DNA of 33,560 nucleotides from Betaproteobacteria bacterium (GTDB taxonomy: Bacteria; Pseudomonadota; Gammaproteobacteria; Burkholderiales; Rhodocyclaceae), in the NCBI GenBank assembly GCA_947478755.1, contig CANJXH010000010.1:1-33560 (forward strand), given 5' to 3'. Below, one piece after another: positions 1 to 7,223 of this stretch. The position numbers were made by a program, and so were the translations under genes. Under the pieces are notes generated by a model that did no database searches, was not told the DNA's origin, and saw nothing but the letters and a program-made list of their open reading frames with translations. Every line of letters begins with the position of its first letter. Within the stretch, counting starts at the first letter, position 1.

Positions 1-966
1 AAGGTGATTCCTGACCTCGACTCCTTTGCCGACTGGTTTCCGATGGTGGGCTACGGTGCTGGCATTGCACCGCGGCTGAACTCGGTGATCAGCGTAGATT
101 CGCTGCGGCGCGGCCCGGCAGAACTCACGCAGACCATGATGACCGTGGCCAACATTACCAAGGGTAAGTTTACTGCGCACATCGGGGCCGGCGAATTCAA
201 ACAGACGCAGCCCTTCGGTTGGGACGTCAAGCAGAAGATGGGGCGGCTGGAAGATTTCTACAAGATATTCGACGCCTTCCGCAGCAACAACACGACGCCG
301 ATCGACTACCAGGGCAAGTACACCACGCTCGACCAGGCCTGGCTTGGTGTTGCGCGCAACTACACGCCGAAGATATGGGGTCTCGGTGGCGGGCCGAAGA
401 TTGTCGATCTTTCCACCAGCTATGCCGACGGTTTTGCCACCATGGGCGTGATGGTGTGGAGCAGCCCCGAACATGCAGCCGAGGAAATCGGCAAGATGAA
501 GGCAAAGTTGGTAGAAAAAGGACGCGATCCGGAAGCTTTCGGATTCGGTGCCTACATCCCCTGCCTGTTGCACGAAGATGCAGCGCGCATCGATCGCGCA
601 CTTGACCACGATCTCTCGCGCTGGCACGCGACGATCTGGGGCCGCATCAACCAGGGTGACTGGGAGAAGGAAGGTCTGCCGGCGCCGATGGGCAAGGACT
701 GGCACTATGCCAACAACCTGTTGCCGGTGCGGGTAGGAGAAAGCGAGACGCGCGAAATGATCGGCCGCTCGACACGAAAGCATGTCGAGAAAAGTTATCT
801 CTATGGTTCGCCGCAGAAGGTCGCGAAGGAGATGCAGGCCTTCGCCGAGGCGGGCGTTACCTGGATCGGTGTGCTTGACGTGATGCCGGCCTTGCTGCAA
901 CCGGAAGAAGCGCCGGCAGCACTCCAGCGCAGCATCGACGTTTGCCGGATATTGAAACAGCGGTAG
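1..966 (+). CDS. LLM-class flavin-dependent oxidoreductase, 5' truncated by the window edge
   Basis: The reading frame is open from base 1, so the true start lies upstream; about 321 codons are visible and roughly the first 50 residues of a usual 350-400 residue protein seem to be missing. The sequence has the luciferase-like (bacterial luciferase/F420 reductase) TIM-barrel pattern: a barrel strand with FTAHIGAGEF, then the RLEDFYKIFDAF helix, the GKYTTL segment, and the KIWGLGGGPK and YADGFATMG strands. Members use FMN or F420 to oxidise or reduce alcohols, ketones or hydrocarbons; the substrate cannot be read here. It lies 34 bases before three SDR dehydrogenases on the same strand, so a shared catabolic transcript is likely. 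The LLM-class assignment is firm, but cofactor and substrate are not. Confidence 0.85.
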   Translation, partial: KVIPDLDSFADWFPMVGYGAGIAPRLNSVISVDSLRRGPAELTQTMMTVANITKGKFTAHIGAGEFKQTQPFGWDVKQKMGRLEDFYKIFDAFRSNNTTPIDYQGKYTTLDQAWLGVARNYTPKIWGLGGGPKIVDLSTSYADGFATMGVMVWSSPEHAAEEIGKMKAKLVEKGRDPEAFGFGAYIPCLLHEDAARIDRALDHDLSRWHATIWGRINQGDWEKEGLPAPMGKDWHYANNLLPVRVGESETREMIGRSTRKHVEKSYLYGSPQKVAKEMQAFAEAGVTWIGVLDVMPALLQPEEAPAALQRSIDVCRILKQR

Positions 967-1000
967 GAGTCACGATTCATTCATTGGGGAGGTTATTGGC

Positions 1001-1744
1001 ATGGACAGAGTTGCAGGCAAGGTTGCCATCGTCACGGGTGCGGCAAGAGGCATGGGCGCGGCGTTTGCACGCCGCATGATTGATGAGGGCGCGAAGGTGA
1101 TGCTCACCGACCTGCTGGATGCCGAGGGTCAGCAGGCGGCAAAATCGCTCGGCAACAATGCACGCTATCTGCACCACGACGTCACCAGCGAAGTGGAATG
1201 GCAGCGCATCGTCAGCGAGACGGAAGCCGCATTCGGCCCGGTATCTGTGTTGGTCAACAATGCCGGCATCGTGCTCTACGGACCGATTGAAACCATGGAA
1301 GAGGCGACCTACCGCAAGGTGGTCGATGTGAACCAGGTGTCGGTCTTCCTCGGCATGAAATCGGTGTTGCCATCGATGAAGCGCGCTGGCGGCGGCTCGA
1401 TCATCAATATTTCATCGACCGCTGGTCTGGTCGGGTTGGTGGGTGCAATGGGTTACACGGCGTCGAAATATGCGGTGCGAGGAATGAGCAAATCCGCCGC
1501 CATCGAGTTTGCGCAATACAACATTCGCGTCAATTCCGTCCATCCCGGCCTGATTCGCACCAAGATGACGGAGGCCACGCCGGAGACCGAAGCGCAGTTC
1601 GACATGTTGCTGAAGTCGACGCCAATTCCGCGGCGCGGAGAACCGGATGAAGTGGCAAATGTCGTGTTGATGCTGGCCTCGGACGAAACGCGTTTTTCAA
1701 CCGGTGCCGAGTTCGTGGTTGATGGCGGGTTCAGTTGTCAATAG
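1001..1744 (+). CDS. SDR family oxidoreductase, 3-alpha/20-beta-hydroxysteroid dehydrogenase-like (copy 1)
   Basis: This is a 247-residue classical short-chain dehydrogenase. It shows the dinucleotide motif TGAARGMG (12-19), an acidic residue after the second strand (D37) that favours NAD(H), NNAG (86-89) and the catalytic triad Ser139, Tyr152, Lys156 in YTASK. Wording such as ARYLHHDVT and VNSVHPG resembles the Streptomyces 3-alpha/20-beta-hydroxysteroid dehydrogenase, so oxidation of a ring or side-chain hydroxyl is plausible; the substrate is inferred. A strong ribosome site (GGGGAGG) precedes the ATG. It is the first of three tandem, closely similar copies (1001, 1806, 2640), which points to local duplication. 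Function class is certain, substrate is not. Confidence 0.93.
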   Translation: MDRVAGKVAIVTGAARGMGAAFARRMIDEGAKVMLTDLLDAEGQQAAKSLGNNARYLHHDVTSEVEWQRIVSETEAAFGPVSVLVNNAGIVLYGPIETMEEATYRKVVDVNQVSVFLGMKSVLPSMKRAGGGSIINISSTAGLVGLVGAMGYTASKYAVRGMSKSAAIEFAQYNIRVNSVHPGLIRTKMTEATPETEAQFDMLLKSTPIPRRGEPDEVANVVLMLASDETRFSTGAEFVVDGGFSCQ

Positions 1745-1805
1745 TGGCCCGACAATTTTGACGCCCTTGGCGTCGACACCAAAACAGAACATAGAGGAGC
1801 AAGTC

Positions 1806-2540
1806 ATGGGAAAACTCGACAACAAGGTGGCCATCGTCACCGGTGGATCGCGCGGTCTCGGCGAAGCAACAGTAAGACTTTTTGCTCGTGAAGGCGCGAA
1901 GGTGCTGTTGACCGATGTGCTCGACGTGGAAGGCGAGGCGCTGGCGGCGGCGCTGGGCGCCAACGTACGCTTCATGCATCACGATGTGAGCAAGGAGGCC
2001 GAATGGCAATCCGTCGTGGCCGCCGCCGAGTCGGCCTTCGGCCTGGTCAGCGTGCTGGTCAACAATGCCGGGATCGCGCAGAGCGGGCCGATGGAAACGC
2101 TCAGCGAAAGCGAGTATTCGCGGGTGATCGCGATCAACCAGACCGGCGTCTTCCTCGGCATGAAGTCGGTTCTCGCTTCGATGCGCAGGACTGGTGGCGG
2201 TTCGATCATCAACGTCTCTTCGATTTACGGCTTGCGCGGCAGCCCGCAGACGATTGCCTATACGGCATCGAAGTTCGCGGTCGCCGGCATGACCAAGGCC
2301 GCGGCAATGGAACTCGCGCCGGACAGGATTCGCGTAAATTCCATCCACCCCGGTTTTTTTGCCACACCGATGGCGCTCGGCAATCAGGCTGTTGTCGACA
2401 CCGTGCTGCCCCTTGTCCCTGCGGGACGACTGGGCGATCCGGATGAAATTGCGCAAATGGCCCTGCTGCTGGCCAGCGACGACATGAAGTACGCCACAGG
2501 CGCGGAGTTCGTCGTCGACGGTGGCTTCACTACTTATTGA
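1806..2540 (+). CDS. SDR family oxidoreductase, 3-alpha/20-beta-hydroxysteroid dehydrogenase-like (copy 2)
   Basis: This 244-residue classical SDR starts at ATG 1806, six bases after GAGGAGC; an in-frame upstream ATG at 1704 inside copy 1 lacks homology and is rejected. Motifs are TGGSRGLG (12-19), D37 for NAD preference, NNAG (86-89), Ser139, Tyr152 and Lys156. It aligns almost without gaps to the copies on either side, including LLTDVLD, MHHDV and VFLGMKSVL, so it arose by tandem duplication. It probably oxidises or reduces a hydroxyl or keto group on a hydrophobic alicyclic substrate with NAD(H). Differences around residues 91-105 and 185-205, the usual substrate loop, suggest that the copies have diverged in specificity. 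Confidence 0.93.
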   Translation: MGKLDNKVAIVTGGSRGLGEATVRLFAREGAKVLLTDVLDVEGEALAAALGANVRFMHHDVSKEAEWQSVVAAAESAFGLVSVLVNNAGIAQSGPMETLSESEYSRVIAINQTGVFLGMKSVLASMRRTGGGSIINVSSIYGLRGSPQTIAYTASKFAVAGMTKAAAMELAPDRIRVNSIHPGFFATPMALGNQAVVDTVLPLVPAGRLGDPDEIAQMALLLASDDMKYATGAEFVVDGGFTTY

Positions 2541-2576
2541 TTCACAGCGGGCCTGCGGCGACAAGGAAATTCGCTG

Positions 2577-2610
2577 CAAGGCCAGTCATCGACGGCGATG
2601 GCTGGCCTTG
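2577..2610. terminator. Strong intergenic hairpin between SDR copies 2 and 3
   Basis: A 9-bp stem (CAAGGCCAG with CTGGCCTTG), a one-base mismatch, then a 5-bp stem (CATCG with CGATG) close on a four-base ACGG loop. No T-run follows, so it is not a textbook rho-independent terminator. It may slow transcription or protect the upstream mRNA end. The 10-base arm GCAAGGCCAG also occurs in the hairpin at 4873-4908. Confidence 0.55.
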
Positions 2611-2639
2611 TAGCCGAACACTAGCAAGGGAGACATGAC

Positions 2640-3386
2640 ATGGATCGAATGAAAGGGCGGGTTGCCCTCATTACCGGGGCCGCGCGTGGCATTGGTGCCG
2701 CCACGGCTCGACGCTTTGTCGAGGAAGGTGCGCTGGTGCTGCTCACCGACCTGCTCGACGCCGAAGGAGAAGCGCTTGCCCGCTCGCTCGGTGCAAACGC
2801 ACGGTATCTGCATCACGACGTGACCCGGGCCGAGGACTGGGCTCGCGCAACAGAGACAGTCACCACCGCCTTCGGTGGCCTCAATGTGCTGGTCAACAAC
2901 GCCGGCATCCTGGCTGCGCAGACACCCATCGAGCAGACCGAGGAAAGCGACTTCCGGCGCGTCATGGATGTCAATGTGGTCTCCGTCTTTCTCGGCATGA
3001 AGGCTGCGGCACCGGCAATGAAGGCGAGCGGTCCCGGCGCGATCATCAACCTGTCGTCGGTCGCCGGCATCATCGGCACGGCGAATACGGCGGCTTACAC
3101 GGCATCGAAGTTCGCCGTTCGCGGGCTGACCAAGTCGCTTGCGATGGAGCTTGCGGAATTCGGCATTCGTGTCAATTCGGTTCACCCCGGGTATGTCGAT
3201 ACCAAGATGATTGCAGACATGATCCCCGCAGAACATGCGGAAGCATTCAGGAGTTCCGCATCACCGCTAGGCCGACTGGCCCGCCCGATCGAGATCGCCA
3301 ACATGGTGCTGTTCCTCGCCTCGGAGGAATCGAGCTATGCCACCGGCAGCGAATTTATCGTCGACGGCGGCTTTACCTGTCACTAG
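2640..3386 (+). CDS. SDR family oxidoreductase, 3-alpha/20-beta-hydroxysteroid dehydrogenase-like (copy 3)
   Basis: This 248-residue SDR has TGAARGIG (12-19), D37, NNAG (86-89), and Ser140, Tyr153 and Lys157 as the catalytic set; the one-residue shift comes from a single insertion near residue 95. It ends with the conserved EFIVDGGF segment. The ATG follows CAAGGGAGACATGAC, a clear ribosome site. It is separated from copy 2 by 99 bases containing the hairpin at 2577-2610, so its expression may be partly uncoupled. Like its neighbours it should catalyse NAD(H)-dependent alcohol/ketone interconversion; a steroid or terpenoid substrate is inferred from similarity and context only. Confidence 0.93.
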   Translation: MDRMKGRVALITGAARGIGAATARRFVEEGALVLLTDLLDAEGEALARSLGANARYLHHDVTRAEDWARATETVTTAFGGLNVLVNNAGILAAQTPIEQTEESDFRRVMDVNVVSVFLGMKAAAPAMKASGPGAIINLSSVAGIIGTANTAAYTASKFAVRGLTKSLAMELAEFGIRVNSVHPGYVDTKMIADMIPAEHAEAFRSSASPLGRLARPIEIANMVLFLASEESSYATGSEFIVDGGFTCH

Positions 3387-3482
3387 ATAGGCAGGAGGGC
3401 TTCTATTCGACCACTGGTACCGCAAAGCAATGCATGATGGCCAAGGGTAAACGTGCGATTTAGAATTCAGCGCGCTCATGCG

Positions 3483-3557
3483 TTTCTGATGCTGCCGTTT
3501 GACGAATCGCGCTCTGCGAACGGCGTCGAGTTTATGGTCGATGCGGCTGGCCCCTGC
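3483..3557 (+). pseudogene. Fossil 3' end of a fourth SDR copy
   Basis: Read in the frame starting at 3483, this stretch encodes FLMLPFDESRSANG followed by VEFMVDAAGPC. This matches the C-terminal end of the upstream SDRs (copy 1 has LMLASDETRFSTG then AEFVVDGGFSC) position by position, but the conserved GG before the final aromatic residue is changed and nothing upstream resembles an SDR body. The frame runs on past the expected stop. I read it as the degraded tail of an additional tandem copy. It is too short and altered to make an enzyme. Confidence 0.6.
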
Positions 3558-3584
3558 GCTCAAAACAATCGATGTTGCCGCAGG

Positions 3585-3593
3585 TGCTATGAT
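3585..3593 (+). promoter_or_regulatory. Possible extended -10 promoter for the HD-GYP gene
   Basis: TGCTATGAT fits an extended -10 element (TGnTATAAT-like) about 48 bases before the likely ATG of the next gene. No convincing -35 hexamer is present, as expected for extended -10 promoters. It lies in a 250-base intergenic gap otherwise holding only the SDR fossil. Confidence 0.35.
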
Positions 3594-3640
3594 CCTGCAC
3601 AGCTAAAGACTCACTGCCGTGCGGCCGTTACTTGCAGACC

Positions 3641-4867
3641 ATGCTCAAAAGAATTGGCGTCGAACACCTGATTACCGGAATGTTTCTTCAGGAGCTGTGC
3701 GGCTCATGGATGGAGCACCCTTTCTGGCGCAGCGCCTTCGTCATCAAGGATCCGGCCGACATTCGCCGCATTGTCGATAGCGGTATCAAAGAGGTCTGGA
3801 TCGACACGGCCAAGGGCCTGGACGTCAAAGCGGGTCAAGCCAAGGAAGAATCGGATGCCAAGGTAGAGCAGACCTTGGCCACGGTGGCCACTCCCCCACC
3901 CAGGAAGGCACCGGAGCGGGTGCCGATGGCAGACGAGATCAAGCGTGCTGCCAAGATCGTGGCCAAGTCGAAACAGGCAGTCACGACCATGTTCAACGAG
4001 GCGCGCATGGGCAGGGCGCTGGATGCCGAAGAAGCGATGCCGCTGGTGGAAGAAATTTCGGGTTCCGTATCGCGCAATCCCGGTGCCATCATCAGCATTG
4101 CGCGGCTCAAGAACAAGGACGAGTACACATACATGCATTCGGTGGCGGTATGCGCGCTCATGATTTCACTGGCCCGGCAGCTGGGCTTGAACGAGGCCGA
4201 GACCCGCGACGCTGGCATGGCCGGCCTGTTGCACGATGTCGGCAAGATGATGGTATCCAACGACGTGCTCAACAAGCCCGGCAAGCTGACAGACGAAGAG
4301 TTCGTTCTCGTCAAAAGCCATCCCGAAGCCGGGCACAAGTTGCTCATGTCAGGCAAGAACATCAGCCAGGTCGCGCTGGATGTCTGCCTGCATCATCACG
4401 AAAAAGTTGATGGCAGTGGTTACCCGCATCGCCTCAAGGACGAACAGATTTCGCTGTTCGCAAAAATGGGCGCCGTCTGTGACGTCTATGACGCCATCAC
4501 ATCCAACCGGCCCTACAAGGCGGGTTGGGATCCCGGCGAGTCATTGCGCAAAATGACCGAGTGGTGCAATGGTCACTTTGACCAGCGCGTGTTTCATGCC
4601 TTCGTCAAGAGTCTTGGCATCTATCCGGTAGGCTCGCTGGTGCGCCTTGAATCCGGGCGTCTGGGTGTCGTCGTCGACCAGACTGAAAAATCGCTGCTCA
4701 TGCCCAGAGTGCGTGTCTTCTTTTCCACCAGGTCGCAATCCCATATCACGCCTGAGTTGATTGACCTGTCGCTGCCTGCAGCGCGCGACAAGGTTGCGTC
4801 GCCCGAAGATCCGCAAAAATGGAAATTCAGCAATCTCGAAAAAATGATGGAGATTGCAACGCCCTGA
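3641..4867 (+). CDS. HD-GYP domain protein, probable cyclic-di-GMP phosphodiesterase
   Basis: About 408 residues from ATG 3641; a TTG three codons upstream is in frame but less likely. Residues 1-130 form an N-terminal region of the type often placed before HD-GYP domains (DUF3391-like), with a proline-rich linker near 84-95. The HD-GYP domain follows: His166, the His198-Asp199 pair in LLHDVGK, His227 in SHPEAGH, HHHEK (251-255) and the signature GSGYP (258-262). All expected metal ligands are present, so hydrolysis of cyclic-di-GMP is likely. No transmembrane segment is seen, suggesting a cytosolic enzyme. It stands alone between the SDR cluster and a convergent operon and ends just before a strong hairpin. 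Family assignment is firm; activity is inferred. Confidence 0.9.
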   Translation: MLKRIGVEHLITGMFLQELCGSWMEHPFWRSAFVIKDPADIRRIVDSGIKEVWIDTAKGLDVKAGQAKEESDAKVEQTLATVATPPPRKAPERVPMADEIKRAAKIVAKSKQAVTTMFNEARMGRALDAEEAMPLVEEISGSVSRNPGAIISIARLKNKDEYTYMHSVAVCALMISLARQLGLNEAETRDAGMAGLLHDVGKMMVSNDVLNKPGKLTDEEFVLVKSHPEAGHKLLMSGKNISQVALDVCLHHHEKVDGSGYPHRLKDEQISLFAKMGAVCDVYDAITSNRPYKAGWDPGESLRKMTEWCNGHFDQRVFHAFVKSLGIYPVGSLVRLESGRLGVVVDQTEKSLLMPRVRVFFSTRSQSHITPELIDLSLPAARDKVASPEDPQKWKFSNLEKMMEIATP

Positions 4868-4872
4868 TGACG

Positions 4873-4908
4873 TAGCCGGGCAAGGCCAGATATGGCCTTG
4901 CCCGGCTA
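4873..4908. terminator. Perfect 15-bp hairpin between convergent genes
   Basis: A perfect 15-bp inverted repeat (TAGCCGGGCAAGGCC with its complement) flanks a 6-base AGATAT loop. It lies exactly between the stop codons of the convergent HD-GYP and dienelactone-hydrolase-like genes, so it can act in both directions. Neither strand has a T-tract after the stem; it is best called a probable bidirectional terminator or mRNA end stabiliser. Confidence 0.7.
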
Positions 4909-4919
4909 GCACTTACGGA

Positions 4920-5813
4920 TCAGACGCCGTGATCCTTGAACCACTCGGTGGCCAGTTTCCAGCCGTAGGTGGCTGCGGCGCGATCATAGGTCGGGCGGTA
5001 ATCGGCATTGAAGCCGTGATCAACGGCCGGGAACACAACGATTTGTGATCCGCTGCCGGATTGCTGCAGACCCTTTTCCATGCGGCTCACCGCGTCCTGC
5101 TTGATGTAGGTGTCGAGCTCGGCATACATGCCCAGTACCGGTACCTTGATCGTCGCGGCAATGTCGAGAGGATCGCTGGGCTTGTTGTCACCCTTCATGC
5201 CTTCGAGCAGGCCGTAGTAGGACACGGCCGCCTTCACCTTCGGATTGTGTGCCGAATATAGCCAGGTCGTGCGGCCCCCCCAGCAAAAGCCGACCACGCC
5301 GAGTCGATCGGTATTGGCGTGCTTGCTGGCCTTGGCAAAGGCCACTGTTGCATCAATGTCCGACATCACTTCGGCATCGGGCAGGATGGCGATGATCTTC
5401 TGGAAGATGGTGGGGATGTCCGGCATCTTCGATGCATCACCCTGGCGCGCGAACAGTTCCGGCGCAATGGCGTAGTAGCCGAGCTTGGCCAGGCGGCGGC
5501 AGATGTCCTGAATGTGCTCGTGCAAACCAAAAATTTCCTGGACCACCACAATGGTCGGGTGGTTACTGCCCTTGGCCGGCATGGCGCGATAGCCGGGAAT
5601 CTTGCCATCTGCAACGGGAATGCTTACCTCGCCGGCGACGAGACCCTTGCTGTCGGTCTTGATCGCCTGCGCCATCACCGGGCTTGCTGCCAATGCAAAG
5701 CCGCTGGCCAGCGCGGTCACCAGAAAATTGCGGCGGTTGAATGCTGTGGGTCCGGTGGTTGATTCACCGCTGATGAAATCGATCGGGGTCAGGCCGTATT
5801 GCATGTGGTCCAT
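4920..5813 (-). CDS. Tat-exported dienelactone hydrolase family protein
   Basis: This 297-residue alpha/beta hydrolase carries an internal twin-arginine signal, NRRNFLVTALASGFALA (26-42), with cleavage expected after AQA (48-50), so it probably acts in the periplasm. The catalytic triad of the dienelactone hydrolase family is visible: nucleophile Cys177 in GFCWGG, Asp234 in AELD and His266 in DHGF; the QEIFG segment (92-96) matches the oxyanion/glutamate region. A good ribosome site (CAGGAGATCCACT) precedes the ATG. It lies 69 bases downstream of a DapB-like gene on the same strand, probably as its operon partner. Dienelactone hydrolases open lactones in aromatic breakdown, but many members act on other esters; the natural substrate is unknown here. 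Confidence 0.9.
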   Translation of the reverse strand: MDHMQYGLTPIDFISGESTTGPTAFNRRNFLVTALASGFALAASPVMAQAIKTDSKGLVAGEVSIPVADGKIPGYRAMPAKGSNHPTIVVVQEIFGLHEHIQDICRRLAKLGYYAIAPELFARQGDASKMPDIPTIFQKIIAILPDAEVMSDIDATVAFAKASKHANTDRLGVVGFCWGGRTTWLYSAHNPKVKAAVSYYGLLEGMKGDNKPSDPLDIAATIKVPVLGMYAELDTYIKQDAVSRMEKGLQQSGSGSQIVVFPAVDHGFNADYRPTYDRAAATYGWKLATEWFKDHGV

Positions 5814-5882
5814 AGTGGATCTCCTGAATAACGTTTGGGGAAGGCTTTCAGCATCGCATTGTTCCGCGCTGCCTGCCTGTGG

Positions 5883-6917
5883 TCAAGCCAATGCCGTGTG
5901 CCGCAACGGCCCCATCTGCGAGACCACCACAATACCTGGCTGTGCCGCGATGATCTGGGGGATGCGGTTGAACAGGTTGGCCGCCGTGGAGTGGGCCGAG
6001 TCGTCGCGTTCGACGCGAATGCGCGAATGCGGCATGCCATTGACCGACCAGAACATGTGCTCCACTTCACCAGGGCGGAACAGGCGCAACTCGATTTCGG
6101 CGCGTGCCGTCACCCCCTCCCTGGTGTCTATTTCGCCGACGATTCGCGTCCCCACACAGGTGCCCGCCGGGTAGGTGGCCTCCATGAATGCGCTCTCGAT
6201 CGGCGCATCGAACAGCACCGGCTCGACACGAACCCGCGTGTCGGCAATGGTGTAGCCGATCGCCGCCAGTACCTGCTCGGGAATGGTCTTGTACGAGAAC
6301 AGCGGCTTCGCCTGAGGCAGGCCGGAGGCCATGTATTGTTCGACCGTGAGTCCGATACCGATCTGCAAGGCCTGCTGCTTGTTGGCCATCTGCCCAATGG
6401 CCTCTGTAATGCTGGTGTGCGTCATCGACGTGAGTTCGGTACACGGCCCCGCGGCCAGGATGCCTGACCAGATGCGGGACATGTCCCAGATACCGCTGCC
6501 GGTGAAGGTCACCTTGTTCTTCTTTGCCAGCGCGTCAATCTCCGCCGCTGCCTCGGCATCGCAGCCAAAAGGGTAGTAGGACTGCGAGCCATGGCAGCCG
6601 ATATTCAGTCCCGCATTCATCAGGCGCGTGTAGGCCGGCATGTTCTGGCGCAGCATATTGGTCTGCGCCACGATGCCGATATCGGCCTTGCCCTTCAGCG
6701 CATCGTAGTTGCCGGTTTCGCAATCCTGGATGATCACACCCAGATCGCGCCCAAGCCCGGCGACGCGGCCAAGATCCTGGCCGACTTTGGGGCCGGCGCG
6801 ATTGAAGGCGGCGACGACCTGCCAGCCTTTTTGCACGGCAAAGCGCGTGATGTAACCGCCATATTGTCCGCAGCCGTAGATGACGAGTCGCGGTTTTGAT
6901 GTATTGGAAGTGGCCAT
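5883..6917 (-). CDS. DapB-like NAD(P)-dependent oxidoreductase (dihydrodipicolinate reductase N-terminal fold)
   Basis: This 344-residue protein begins with a Rossmann motif, LVIYGCGQYGG (11-21), and continues with an NAD(P)-binding half like that of dihydrodipicolinate reductase and 2,4-diaminopentanoate dehydrogenase. The region around SYYPFGCD and FTGSGIWDMSR lies where the family begins its substrate domain. It is longer than true DapB (about 270) and lacks an obvious DapB signature, so lysine synthesis is unlikely. The ribosome site CGGAGGA lies 6 bases before the ATG. It is first in a two-gene minus-strand operon with the dienelactone-hydrolase-like gene and is divergent from ahcY across a 306-base gap. 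The physiological substrate is not identifiable. Confidence 0.75.
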   Translation of the reverse strand: MATSNTSKPRLVIYGCGQYGGYITRFAVQKGWQVVAAFNRAGPKVGQDLGRVAGLGRDLGVIIQDCETGNYDALKGKADIGIVAQTNMLRQNMPAYTRLMNAGLNIGCHGSQSYYPFGCDAEAAAEIDALAKKNKVTFTGSGIWDMSRIWSGILAAGPCTELTSMTHTSITEAIGQMANKQQALQIGIGLTVEQYMASGLPQAKPLFSYKTIPEQVLAAIGYTIADTRVRVEPVLFDAPIESAFMEATYPAGTCVGTRIVGEIDTREGVTARAEIELRLFRPGEVEHMFWSVNGMPHSRIRVERDDSAHSTAANLFNRIPQIIAAQPGIVVVSQMGPLRHTALA

Positions 6918-7063
6918 TGAGAGTCCTCCGAAGTTGTTTTGCCGATGTGCCGGGTGAAACAGCGATGCGTGTCCTTTATGTTTGGATTATGCAGGACTAA
7001 AAGCATCTGAAAGCTTCATTTATTTGTCTCGGAAGGCGGCGCGATGTGGCATTTCTGTCGGGT

Positions 7064-7069
7064 TATAAT
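7064..7069 (+). promoter_or_regulatory. Consensus -10 element of the ahcY promoter
   Basis: A perfect TATAAT lies 8-10 bases upstream of the first paired base of the SAH riboswitch, so transcription should begin almost exactly at the aptamer. A good -35 hexamer is not visible at the usual spacing. The rest of the 6918-7063 gap shows nothing recognisable beyond the likely divergent promoter of the DapB-like gene. Confidence 0.65.
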
Positions 7070-7077
7070 TCGCCTAC

Positions 7078-7138
7078 TCCGAGGAGCGCTGCGAGGCTGA
7101 TGCAAAGTCCCAGGCTCGGATATCTGTAACTGCGCTCA
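7078..7138 (+). ncRNA. S-adenosylhomocysteine (SAH) riboswitch
   Basis: The leader of ahcY carries the conserved SAH aptamer pattern: CCGAGGAGCGCTGC near the 5' end, CCAGGCTCGGA in the middle and GCGCTCACC at the 3' end. Two pairings support it: TCCGAG (7078-7083) with CTCGGA (7115-7120), and GAGCGC (7084-7089) with GCGCTC (7132-7137), the long-range pseudoknot helix of this class. The family senses SAH and switches on genes that remove it, which fits the downstream ahcY-metF pair. A short ACCCG/CGGGT hairpin follows at 7143-7155, and a pyrimidine run (7188-7199) could pair with the ribosome site AAGGAG (7211-7216); control at initiation is therefore possible but not shown. Confidence 0.93.
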
Positions 7139-7223
7139 CCTAACCCGTACCGGGTGGTGGTGAGGCCTAGCGTAAAGCTCGACAGATCTCCCTTCTCCCG
7201 GTCACAGTTCAAGGAGCCGCAAC

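Noticed and set aside
1731-2579. 282-codon minus-strand frame opposite SDR copy 2
   Set aside because: Antisense shadow; similar frames appear opposite the other SDR copies because of shared codon use.
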